64,000 nucleotides of DNA. Origin: Phenylobacterium kunshanense. Its GTDB lineage: Bacteria > Pseudomonadota > Alphaproteobacteria > Caulobacterales > Caulobacteraceae. The translations under genes were made by a program, and so were the position numbers. This document shows positions 33,843-41,640 of the stretch, in pieces (positions within the stretch are counted from its first letter, which is position 1; each line of letters starts with the position of its first letter). The stretch lies in assembly GCF_003254525.1 (NCBI RefSeq), contig NZ_QFYS01000006.1:228850-292849 (forward strand), written 5' to 3'. The notes beneath the pieces are model-generated. The model was not told where the DNA came from, did no database searches, and worked only from the letters and a program-made list of their open reading frames with translations.

Positions 33843-34606
33843 GTGAAGCGGTCGCCGAGGTAGACGCGGCGCACCTCCGGATCATCGACGATCTCGTCGG
33901 GGCTGCCCTCGAACAGCACCTCGCCCGCGTGGATGATCGAGGCGCGGTCGATGATGTCGAGCGTCTCGCGGACGTTGTGGTCGGTGATCAGGATGCCGAT
34001 GCCGCGCTGCTTCAGATAGCCGATCACCTCGCGGATGTCGGCGATGGCCAGCGGGTCGATGCCGGCGAAGGGCTCGTCGAGCAGCATGAACGACGGCTCG
34101 GACGCGAGCGCACGGGCGATCTCCACCCGGCGGCGCTCGCCGCCCGACAGCGAAACCGCCGGAGAATTCTTGAGGTGCTCGATCCGCAGTTCGCCCAGCA
34201 GCTCGTTCACAGTGTCCCGGGCCTTCTTGGCGTCACGCTGGCGCAGTTCGACGACGGCCATGACGTTTTCCCAGACGCTCATACCGCGGAAGATCGAGGT
34301 CTCCTGCGGCAGGTAGCCCACGCCCATGCGGGCGCGCTGGTACATCGGCTGGGCGGTGATGTTCTCGCCGTCCAGGTAGATGGCGCCGTAGTCGGCCGGG
34401 ATCAGGCCGGTGATCATGTAGAAGCAGGTGGTCTTGCCCGCGCCGTTCGGACCCAGCAGGCCAGCCACCTCGCCCCGGCAGAGCCGCAGGGAGACGCCCT
34501 TCACCACCGGCCGGCCGCGGAACGACTTGCCGATGTTGTCGACCACGAGGCCATCCGTCGGGATGGCGCCCTTGGCCTGGGTCTGGATCCGCTCCGGCGC
34601 GTTCAC
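33839..34606 (-). CDS. lptB: LPS export ABC transporter ATPase LptB
   Basis: 255 residues. Walker A G-P-N-G-A-G-K-T-T, signature L-S-G-G-E-R-R-R, Walker B F-M-L-L-D-E-P-F, switch His in I-T-D-H-N. It overlaps lptA by 4 bp and drives LPS extraction from the inner membrane with LptFG, which are not in this window. Confidence 0.97.
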   Translation of the reverse strand: MNAPERIQTQAKGAIPTDGLVVDNIGKSFRGRPVVKGVSLRLCRGEVAGLLGPNGAGKTTCFYMITGLIPADYGAIYLDGENITAQPMYQRARMGVGYLPQETSIFRGMSVWENVMAVVELRQRDAKKARDTVNELLGELRIEHLKNSPAVSLSGGERRRVEIARALASEPSFMLLDEPFAGIDPLAIADIREVIGYLKQRGIGILITDHNVRETLDIIDRASIIHAGEVLFEGSPDEIVDDPEVRRVYLGDRFT

Positions 34607-35154
34607 TTCGAGGCGCTCTGCGACTTCTTGGAGGGATAGAAGACGCCGCGCGGGCGGGCGCTGGCGTTCTTGCCCGTGGCCGTGCCGACCATACGACCCT
34701 CGCCGGTTTCGGTGTTGAACACCATCCTGGAGCCGCGCAGCACGTTCTGCCCCTGCACCGCCACGACGTCCCCGGTGAGCGTGACCGTCGAGTTCTGCGC
34801 GTCATAGACGCCGTTGTCGCCGCGGACGCGCTGGTCCTTGGAGGTCACGTAGTAGACCGAGCCCTCGGCCTCCATCCGGATGAGGTCGCCGCAGGCGCCT
34901 GTGCCCGTACCGCCGGCCGCGCCCGGCTTGGTGGCGAAGATCGCCCGAATGACGTCCGCGCGCAGACGCGCCTGCCCCTGAAGAGCTTCGGCCTTGCCGC
35001 GCCAGGTGGAGACGCAGGCCTTGTTCTGGACTTCTAGCTCATCGGCAGTGATGTCGACCGGACCTTCCGAGTTGGGGCCGAGTTGCTGGGCGTGCGCCGT
35101 CGTAGCGGCCATCAGGGCCGCGGCGATGACGGTGGGAATGACGAGGGACTTCAT
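34603..35154 (-). CDS. lptA: LPS transport periplasmic protein LptA
   Basis: 183 residues. Signal peptide 1-22 (ends A-H-A-Q), then the OstA/LptA beta-jellyroll (V-D-I-T-A-D-E-L-E-V near the start, G-D-N-G-V-Y-D-A-Q-N-S-T-V-T-L-T-G-D-V in the middle). It contains two Cys (in N-K-A-C-V and G-A-C-G-D) that could form a disulfide. Forms the periplasmic LPS bridge. Confidence 0.93.
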   Translation of the reverse strand: MKSLVIPTVIAAALMAATTAHAQQLGPNSEGPVDITADELEVQNKACVSTWRGKAEALQGQARLRADVIRAIFATKPGAAGGTGTGACGDLIRMEAEGSVYYVTSKDQRVRGDNGVYDAQNSTVTLTGDVVAVQGQNVLRGSRMVFNTETGEGRMVGTATGKNASARPRGVFYPSKKSQSASK

Positions 35155-35178
35155 CTTTTTTCTTTCTGCGCTCGCCGC

Positions 35179-35802
35179 CTATTTCTTCGTCTCAAGTCGC
35201 GTGCGGACGCCGCCCTTGAAAACCATGGTCTCGCCCTTGCCGTATACGCCATAGGACTGAGCCTGGATTTCTCCAAGACCACCCGCGCCCTGAATGGGGC
35301 CTGAACCCACGACCTCGCCGGTCTTGGTGTCGAACAGCGAAGCCGCGGTCGTGAAGGCGTTTTCGGCGTCCTCCATGCGCACCCCATTCGACAATTCCAG
35401 CTTCCCGCTCTGCTCGTGGAAGACCCCGTCGGCGCCGTTGATCCGCATCTGGTCGGGACCGTTTTCGTCCAGCACCAGCGCCGGCTTCTTCAGGATCACG
35501 CGCTGGTAGTCGAGCCGATCGCGTATCGCGGACTCGGCCGTCAGCACGAAAGCCCGCCCCTTGTCGTCGCGGCCGACGAAGCGGGGGCTGATCAGGCGGA
35601 TGGGCTCATCACCCACCTGCGCCGCCCGGGGCTGGGCGTTGAAGGTGGACCAGGCGACGCTGCCGATCAGGCCGAGGAAGATCAGGACGATCACGGCGGG
35701 CAGGACCACGCGCAGCGTGCGGATCAGGCGCGAACGGCGGCGCCAGCGCTCGAAATCGGCGCGGCGGGGCTCGGCGGAGATCGGGGCGTGAGCGGCCGTC
35801 AT
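35179..35802 (-). CDS. lptC: LPS export assembly protein LptC
   Basis: 207 residues. Membrane anchor at about 29-50 (V-V-L-P-A-V-I-V-L-I-F-L-G-L-I-G) and an LptC jellyroll domain in the periplasm (S-P-R-F-V-G-R-D-D-K-G-R-A-F-V-L-T). Member of the rnd-lptC-lptA-lptB operon, 24 bp before lptA. Confidence 0.92.
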   Translation of the reverse strand: MTAAHAPISAEPRRADFERWRRRSRLIRTLRVVLPAVIVLIFLGLIGSVAWSTFNAQPRAAQVGDEPIRLISPRFVGRDDKGRAFVLTAESAIRDRLDYQRVILKKPALVLDENGPDQMRINGADGVFHEQSGKLELSNGVRMEDAENAFTTAASLFDTKTGEVVGSGPIQGAGGLGEIQAQSYGVYGKGETMVFKGGVRTRLETKK

Positions 35803-35811
35803 GGGACCTAT

Positions 35812-36429
35812 CTAAGCATGCGCGAAGATATCGACATCCTCCCACCCCGCCACGTCCAGCAGGGCGCGTTGCGGGAGGAAGTCGAAGCAGGCCTTCGCCA
35901 GGTGGTCGCGGCCCTCGCGGGCAAGCATGTCGTCCAGGCGGGTCTTGAGGGCGTGCAGGTTCAGGACGTCCGACGCGGCATACGCCACCTGATCGTCCGA
36001 CAACTTGGCCGCGCCCCAGTCCGAGCTCTGCTGCGCCTTGGAGATGTCGACCCCCAGCAGTTCCTTGGTCACGTCCTTCAGGCCGTGGCGATCCGTGTAG
36101 GTGCGAGCGAGCTTCGAGGCGATCTTGGTGCAGTAGACGGGTGCGGTCACCACGCCCAGGTGCAGCGAGAACATGGCGATATCGAAGCGGCCGAAGTGAA
36201 AGATCTTCAGCACCGCAGGATCGGTCAGCAGGCGTTTGAGATTGGGCGCGTCGTAGGTCGAGCGATCAAGCTTCACCAAGTGGGCGTCGCCCTGCCCGTC
36301 GGAGAGTTGGACCACGCAGAGCGGGTCACGCCCCAGGCGTAGCCCCATGGTTTCGGAATCGACAGCAACGGCGCTCGCCCCGGCCAGCACGCCGACAGGC
36401 AGGTCGCCTTCATGAACGTAAGTGGTCAC
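35812..36429 (-). CDS. rnd: RNase D-type 3'-5' exoribonuclease
   Basis: 205 residues; DEDD exonuclease core with D-S-E-T-M-G, F-H-F-G-R-F-D and Y-A-A-S-D-V-L-N-L. It lacks the HRDC domains of E. coli RNase D, as is normal for the short alphaproteobacterial form. Lies 9 bp before lptC, a conserved adjacency. Trims tRNA and other structured RNA 3' ends. Confidence 0.92.
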   Translation of the reverse strand: MTTYVHEGDLPVGVLAGASAVAVDSETMGLRLGRDPLCVVQLSDGQGDAHLVKLDRSTYDAPNLKRLLTDPAVLKIFHFGRFDIAMFSLHLGVVTAPVYCTKIASKLARTYTDRHGLKDVTKELLGVDISKAQQSSDWGAAKLSDDQVAYAASDVLNLHALKTRLDDMLAREGRDHLAKACFDFLPQRALLDVAGWEDVDIFAHA

Positions 36430-36615
36430 TTCGGCCTAGAACTCCAACCTCAACGGCATGGGCTTGCCTGGCAGGCCCGGCCGAGGCCGTTTCGACGGCC
36501 TTCGTCCTGCGGCTTATAGGTCCCTACCCAGTTTGTGTCACGAGACCCGCCTATTAAGCCGCCCTTCACCTCGCGAGCGCTTCAGACTTCGTCGCGAGAT
36601 GAAAGAGGAAGGCAG

Positions 36616-36975
36616 ATGAACCTGGATTCGGCCATCGCGGCCCATACCGAATGGAAGATCAAGCTGCGCAGCGCCATCGAACGCTGTGAAGCGGTGGATG
36701 CAGCCACCATCGCCGCCGACAACTGCTGCGAGCTCGGCCGCTGGCTGCAGGGTGAAGGCAAGCGTGCACACGGTGCGTCGGTCATGTTCAGCGACCTCGG
36801 CACGAAGCATACGGCCTTTCACCGCGCCGCCGGTCAGGTGGCCCGCGAGATCAACGCGCGGAACTACGACGCGGCCACCCAGCTCCTCGGCGCGGGAACG
36901 ACCTATGCGGCCGCCAGCAGCGCTGTGGGCGTCGCGATCTCGGCCCTCAAGCGCGAGATAGCCAAGGCCGCGTGA
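36616..36975 (+). CDS. stand-alone CZB (chemoreceptor zinc-binding) domain protein
   Basis: 119 residues from ATG 36616 (GAGGAAGG upstream). The whole protein is one CZB domain: A-H-T-E-W-K near residue 10, C-E-L-G-R-W-L at about 42-48, and K-H-T-A-F-H near 69-74, giving the 3-His/1-Cys zinc site. CZB domains are normally fused to chemoreceptors or diguanylate cyclases, where zinc binding controls output. Here there is no partner domain, so it may act in trans or bind zinc alone. Confidence 0.85.
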   Translation: MNLDSAIAAHTEWKIKLRSAIERCEAVDAATIAADNCCELGRWLQGEGKRAHGASVMFSDLGTKHTAFHRAAGQVAREINARNYDAATQLLGAGTTYAAASSAVGVAISALKREIAKAA

Positions 36976-37023
36976 GGCCGCCCGGTGTTCGGCGCGGCGC
37001 ATAGCGACGCCGCCCGATACCGC

Positions 37024-37203
37024 CTAGATCTCCACCATGTCGAAATCGGCCTTGGGCGTGCCGCAAAGAGGGCACACCCAATCCGCCGGAATGTCGGCCC
37101 AGCGCGTGCCCGGGGCGAGTCCTTCGCCCGGATCGCCCGCTTCCTCGTCATAGAGGTAGCCGCAGGTGCGGCATTGCCAGGTCTTGTAGGGTTCCTGTGT
37201 CAC
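37024..37203 (-). CDS. rubredoxin
   Basis: 59 residues, GTG start at 37203 with GGGAGG upstream. Both iron-binding knuckles are present: C-R-T-C-G-Y at 11-16 and C-P-L-C-G at 44-48, with the typical Y-D-E-E-A-G-D-P and W-V-C-P. Small cytoplasmic electron carrier. It lies just after the TetR gene on the same strand (22 bp) and near a P450, though P450s usually use ferredoxin. Confidence 0.93.
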   Translation of the reverse strand: MTQEPYKTWQCRTCGYLYDEEAGDPGEGLAPGTRWADIPADWVCPLCGTPKADFDMVEI

Positions 37204-37225
37204 GCGGGCCCCTCCCGTTCTTCTG

Positions 37226-37849
37226 TTATTTCCCGGCCGGCGCCGCGAGCGCCAGCTTCAGTGTCTGCAGGCTGGTGCGCCGGATCGCGTCGAGGTCGAC
37301 CTGCGGGTCGACCAGCCACTGCACGCTCACGCCCAGCAGCAGCGAGCCCACCATCAGCGCCGCCGAGTCGGCGTCGAGCTCCGGCCGCAGGCCGCCCCCC
37401 GCCTGGCCCCGCCGGATCAGGCTGACCAGCCGCGCCTTCACCCGCTCGTGCGAGCGTTCGAACGCCGCGCGCAGGTCCGATGCGTCGGCGACCGAACCCG
37501 CCAGCAGCATGAAGTAGGCGCGCGAGGCCGGGCTGTCGCCCAGGTGTCGGAGGTAGAGGTCGACGTATTCCAGCACGGCCTCGAGGCCCGGACGCTGGTC
37601 GAGGTGATAGGCGGCAAGCTTCGCCTCCTGCTGATCGTGCAGGTCCGAGATCAGCGCCTCGATCAGCCCCTGCTTGGAACCGAACTTCTGAGTCGCCAGC
37701 CCCCGGCTGTAGCCCGCGCTGCGGCCGATGGCGTCGAAGGTCGCGGCCGACACGCCGTGCTCCGCCACCACGCGCGCCGTCGCGTCCAAGAGCCTCCGCT
37801 CGGACTCGTCGCTTCGTTCCGCCTGTGTGCGCCGCATCGCCTGGCCCAT
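37226..37849 (-). CDS. TetR family transcriptional regulator
   Basis: 207 residues from ATG 37849. HTH region about 30-60: A-A-T-F-D-A-I-G-R-S-A-G-Y-S-R-G-L-A-T-Q-K-F-G-S. Divergent from the P450 gene, with palindromes at 37866-37901 between them, so it likely represses the P450 and itself. Confidence 0.9.
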   Translation of the reverse strand: MGQAMRRTQAERSDESERRLLDATARVVAEHGVSAATFDAIGRSAGYSRGLATQKFGSKQGLIEALISDLHDQQEAKLAAYHLDQRPGLEAVLEYVDLYLRHLGDSPASRAYFMLLAGSVADASDLRAAFERSHERVKARLVSLIRRGQAGGGLRPELDADSAALMVGSLLLGVSVQWLVDPQVDLDAIRRTSLQTLKLALAAPAGK

Positions 37850-37865
37850 GGCCCGATTCGTACTT

Positions 37866-37901
37866 ACTTGTTGAACGTATAGCAAGTTGGACTTACGTTC
37901 A
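37866..37901. promoter_or_regulatory. operator-like palindromes between tetR and P450 genes
   Basis: Two overlapping inverted repeats: ACTTG-N12-CAAGT (37866-37887) and TGAACGTA-N14-TACGTTCA (37872-37901). They lie 17-52 bp upstream of the tetR start. Likely the binding site of the TetR protein. Confidence 0.6.
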
Positions 37902-37947
37902 GCGCAACGAACACCCGGCGCCGCCGGCAGGAGAGGGAAGTCGCGAC

Positions 37948-39219
37948 ATGATCGCCAAGGAGATCGCCGAAACCATCGTGGATCCGAAGGCCTACGCCGC
38001 CTTCCAGCCGATTGAGGATGCGTTCCGCGCGCTGCGGGCCGACTCCCCGCTGGACGTTGCGGAGGTCGAAGGCTTCGACCCGTTCTGGGTCGTGACCCGC
38101 CAGGCGGATATCCGCGAGGTGGAGCTGAAGAACGAGCTCTTCCACAACGGTGACCGGTCGACCGTCCTCACCACCATCGAGGCCGACCGGAAGGTTCGCG
38201 CGATGATGGGCGGCTCGCCGCACCTGGTCCGCTCGCTGGTCCAGATGGACAACCCGGACCACGCCAACTACCGCCGCCTTACCCAGGGCTATTTCGCGCC
38301 GCAAAACCTGCGCCCGCTGGAAGATCGGGTCCGCGAGATCGCGCGCGGCTTCGTCGACCGGATGGCCGCCCATGGCGACCGCTGCGACTTCGCCAAGGAC
38401 GTGGCCTTCCTCTACCCGCTGCACGTGATCATGGAGGTGCTGGGCGTGCCCGAGGCCGACGAGCCGCGGATGCTGAAGCTGACCCAGGAACTGTTCGGCA
38501 GCGCCGACCCCGAGCTGAACCGCAGCCAGGGCCAGGTGGGCGACACCGACCAGGCCCTCGCCAACATCCAGGGCACGGTCGCGGACTTCATCGCCTACTT
38601 CAACGAGATGACCGAGGACCGTCGCCGCAACCCGCGCGGCGACCTGGCCAGCATCATCGCCAATGGCCAGATCGAGGGCCAGCCGCTCGGCCATCTGGAG
38701 GCCATGAGCTACTACATCATCGCGGCCACCGCGGGCCACGACACCACCTCCAGCACCACGGCGGGAGCCCTCTGGGCCCTGGCCGAGAACCCGGCCCAGT
38801 TCAAGAAGGTCAAGGAGGACCCCTCCCTCATCAAGGGGCTGATCGAGGAATCGATCCGGTGGGAGACGCCGGTGAAGCATTTCATGCGCACCGCGACCGA
38901 GGACACCGAGCTGGCCGGGAAGAAGATCGCCAAGGGCGACTGGCTGTTCCTGAGCTATCCGTCCGGCAATCGCGACGAGGCGGTGTTCGACAATCCCTAC
39001 GACTTCGACGTCACCCGCACGCCCAACAAGCACGTGGCCTTCGGCTATGGCGCCCACGTGTGCCTTGGCCAGCACCTGGGCCGTATGGAGATGCGGGTCC
39101 TCTGGGAAGAGCTGCTGCCGCGCCTTGAGTCGGTGGAGATGGACGGCCCCGGCCGGCGCATGGAAGCCAGCTTCGTCTGCGGCCCGAAGTCGGTGCCGAT
39201 CCGCTTCAAGATGCACTGA
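37948..39219 (+). CDS. cytochrome P450
   Basis: 423 residues from ATG 37948 (AGGAGAGGGA upstream). I-helix A-G-H-D-T-T, E-x-x-R in E-E-S-I-R-W, and the heme-binding loop F-G-Y-G-A-H-V-C-L-G-Q-H-L-G. Soluble bacterial type. The divergent TetR probably controls it. No ferredoxin gene is adjacent, only a rubredoxin on the other side of the regulator. Substrate unknown. Confidence 0.95.
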   Translation: MIAKEIAETIVDPKAYAAFQPIEDAFRALRADSPLDVAEVEGFDPFWVVTRQADIREVELKNELFHNGDRSTVLTTIEADRKVRAMMGGSPHLVRSLVQMDNPDHANYRRLTQGYFAPQNLRPLEDRVREIARGFVDRMAAHGDRCDFAKDVAFLYPLHVIMEVLGVPEADEPRMLKLTQELFGSADPELNRSQGQVGDTDQALANIQGTVADFIAYFNEMTEDRRRNPRGDLASIIANGQIEGQPLGHLEAMSYYIIAATAGHDTTSSTTAGALWALAENPAQFKKVKEDPSLIKGLIEESIRWETPVKHFMRTATEDTELAGKKIAKGDWLFLSYPSGNRDEAVFDNPYDFDVTRTPNKHVAFGYGAHVCLGQHLGRMEMRVLWEELLPRLESVEMDGPGRRMEASFVCGPKSVPIRFKMH

Positions 39220-39229
39220 GCCTGAGGAA

Positions 39230-39250
39230 GGGCGGTCGCTGCGGCCGCCC
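39230..39250 (+). terminator. possible terminator after the P450 gene
   Basis: GGGCGG and CCGCCC can pair with a short extended stem, 10 bp after the P450 stop. There is no T-run, so this is a weak call. Confidence 0.35.
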
Positions 39251-39364
39251 GACATCTCCCTACAGGTCGACGACCATGAAGGCGGCGGGGAAATCCCTCG
39301 TCGCCTTCGTCATGCGCGGGCAGCCGCCAGCGCCGGTCTGGCGCCCGCTGATCGCTAAATCTGA

Positions 39365-39385
39365 TCGGGAAGAGCAACATCCCGA
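39365..39385 (-). terminator. possible terminator of tRNA-Leu
   Basis: TCGGGA / TCCCGA stem with a 9-nt loop, 8 bp beyond the encoded CCA, followed on the minus strand by a short T-containing tract (AGATTTAGC). Confidence 0.5.
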
Positions 39386-39393
39386 CCGACGGG

Positions 39394-39480
<87 letters not shown>

Positions 39481-39631
39481 CCAACCCGTCGGATCGGGAG
39501 GCGGCTACATATGGCGCCGAACCCCCGTGGTCAACGCGCCTTTTGGGATGACGGCTCAGTCGCATTGCGGCGCGGGGCCGCATCGTCTAAGCCGCAGGCT
39601 TTCCAGGGGCCAGAGGACCGGTCACGCCGCC

Positions 39632-40609
39632 ATGCAAAACCTCGTCACCGTCTTCGGGGGATCCGGCTTTATCGGGACGCAGGCCGTGCGCTACCTGGCC
39701 AAGGCCGGCTGGCGCATCCGGGTCGCGGTGCGCAATCCCAACCTCGCCTATCGCATGCGCCTGCTTGGCGATGTCGGCCAGGTGGACATCGCTCAGGCCA
39801 ACATCCGCAGCCCTGATTCGCTGAATCGCGCGCTCGAGGGCGCGACAGCGGCGCTCAACCTTGTCGGCGTTCTGTACGAGGGCGGGCGCCAGGGCTTCCA
39901 GGCTGTCCACGCCATGGGCGCGAAGAACGTCGCAGAAGCCGCCAGGGCTCAGGGCGTGGCGCGGATGATCCAGATGTCGGCCCTCGGCGCCGATCCGAAC
40001 TCGGCGTCGAAGTACGCCCGCACCAAGGCAGAGGGCGAGGCCGCAGTACGCGCGGTCTACGCGGACGCCGCGATCGTGCGGCCGTCCATCGTGTTCGGCC
40101 AGGGCGACGGCTTCTTCAACCGCTTCGCCGCCATGGCCCAGTTCAGCCCGGTGCTGCCGCTGATCGGCGGCGGGCATACCCGCTTCCAGCCGGTGTTCGT
40201 GGGTGATGTCGGCCGTGCGCTGGCGAAGATCGTCACCGATCCCGGCGCGGCGGCCAAGACCTATGAACTGGGCGGCCCCGCCACGCACACCTTCCGGGAA
40301 CTGCTGGAGATGATGCTGGCCGAGACGGATCAGCGCCGCGCCCTCGTCCCCGTTCCGTGGCCGGTCGCCGGCATGCTCGGCAGCGTGGGCGATCTCGTTT
40401 CAGCGATCCTTCCACCCCCGATCACGTCCGACCAGGTCACACTGCTGAAGGCCGACAACGTGGTCAGCGGCCAGGCTCCCGGCCTGGCGGAGCTGGGGAT
40501 CACGCCGACCTCGCTCGAGGCCGTTCTGCCGACCTACCTCTACCGCTACCGCAAGGGCGGCCAGTACGCCGACCAGGACGCGCGCGAGATGGAAGCCGGC
40601 CGGGCCTGA
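39632..40609 (+). CDS. complex I NDUFA9-type NAD(P)-binding protein
   Basis: 325 residues from ATG 39632. N-terminal Rossmann motif V-F-G-G-S-G-F-I-G-T-Q and V-R-N-P, atypical SDR fold without the Y-x-x-x-K pair in the standard form (Y-A-R-T-K is close). Members are called complex I NDUFA9 subunit family and are related to COQ11; in alphaproteobacteria they are linked to respiratory chain or ubiquinone metabolism. Next to uppP, convergent. Confidence 0.85.
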   Translation: MQNLVTVFGGSGFIGTQAVRYLAKAGWRIRVAVRNPNLAYRMRLLGDVGQVDIAQANIRSPDSLNRALEGATAALNLVGVLYEGGRQGFQAVHAMGAKNVAEAARAQGVARMIQMSALGADPNSASKYARTKAEGEAAVRAVYADAAIVRPSIVFGQGDGFFNRFAAMAQFSPVLPLIGGGHTRFQPVFVGDVGRALAKIVTDPGAAAKTYELGGPATHTFRELLEMMLAETDQRRALVPVPWPVAGMLGSVGDLVSAILPPPITSDQVTLLKADNVVSGQAPGLAELGITPTSLEAVLPTYLYRYRKGGQYADQDAREMEAGRA

Positions 40610-40617
40610 GCCCGGCC
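40598..40617. terminator. hairpin at the convergent ends of the NDUFA9-like and uppP genes
   Basis: GGCCGGGC / GCCCGGCC perfect 8-bp stem with the stop codon TGA in the loop. No T-run. Probably a bidirectional end signal. Confidence 0.4.
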
Positions 40618-40630
40618 CGGTCCATTCCGA

Positions 40631-41434
40631 TCAGGTCAGGCTCAGCAGCGCCAGGCCCGCGCCGCCGATGGCGATGCGCAGCCAGCCGAACGGCGCGAGG
40701 CCGCGGCTGGTGACCACCGCCAGCATGGTGCGGATCACCACCAGGGCCACGACGAAGGCCACCACGAACCCCAGCGCGATCAGGGGCATCGTATCGGCCG
40801 TGAGCTGAGAGCGGCTCTCCCAGGCGTCGAGCACGAAGGCGCCCAGCATCGTCGGAATCGCCAGGAAGAAGGTGAACTCCGCTGCGGCGCGCTTCTCGAC
40901 CCCGAACAGCATGCCGCCGACGATGGTGGCGCCCGACCGCGACACGCCCGGCATCATCGCCAGCACCTGAAACATGCCGATGGCGAAGGCCTTCACCAGC
41001 GGCAGCTTGAACGCGTCATGGGCGACCGGCGGCGGCGCCCAGCGATCGATGAACAGCAGCACGATCCCGCCCAGGATCAGCGAGATGCACTGGATCTCCG
41101 GGCTGTCGAACAGCACCGCCTTGATGAAGTCGTGGAAGGCGAGCCCCAGCACGATCGATGGCACGAAGGCCAGGATGACGCTGAGCGCGAACCGCCGCGC
41201 CTCAGGGTCGGTCGGCAGGCTGATCACCTGCTTCCAGAGCTTTCCGAAGTAGAGGACCACTACCGCCAGGATCGCGCCGAGCTGGATCATCACCGCGAAG
41301 GTGTCCCAGAAGCCGTCCGGCAGCCCCATGGCCTGCTTCGCCAGCAGCATCATGCCCGTGGACGAGACCGGGATGAACTCGGTCAGGCCCTCGATGACGG
41401 CGAGCACGATCGCATAGACCCAATCCGGCAGCAC
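40631..41434 (-). CDS. uppP: undecaprenyl-diphosphatase UppP (BacA type)
   Basis: 267 residues from GTG 41434 (GAGAGG upstream). Polytopic. First active-site block E-G-L-T-E-F-I-P-V-S-S-T-G-M at 15-28 and second block P-G-V-S-R-S-G-A-T. The residue at 28 is Met; the equivalent in E. coli UppP is His30. The Glu pair (15 and 19), Ser and Arg are kept. It recycles the undecaprenyl carrier for wall and O-antigen synthesis. Confidence 0.93.
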   Translation of the reverse strand: MLPDWVYAIVLAVIEGLTEFIPVSSTGMMLLAKQAMGLPDGFWDTFAVMIQLGAILAVVVLYFGKLWKQVISLPTDPEARRFALSVILAFVPSIVLGLAFHDFIKAVLFDSPEIQCISLILGGIVLLFIDRWAPPPVAHDAFKLPLVKAFAIGMFQVLAMMPGVSRSGATIVGGMLFGVEKRAAAEFTFFLAIPTMLGAFVLDAWESRSQLTADTMPLIALGFVVAFVVALVVIRTMLAVVTSRGLAPFGWLRIAIGGAGLALLSLT

Positions 41435-41640
41435 GGCGTCCCTCTCAACACAGCAAAGGCCGCGCACCCTATGCCGCTTCGCCGTTAATCTCAAAATTGG
41501 ACTATTAGAGGAAAGCGCCCGTCGTACATCATGGGTGGAGCTAAGATGCAGCCGCACTATGGTCCCATATTTGGATTATAGTCTTTCCCAGGCGGAAATC
41601 TGTGTCTATTTGGCCGGCTCGGGTTCCGGAGGTCGCGGCC

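Noticed and set aside
41497..41582. Inverted GACTAT / ATAGTC motifs upstream of gltD
   Set aside because: Arms of 6 bp about 70 bp apart in an AT-rich gap are easily expected by chance; no known regulator motif.
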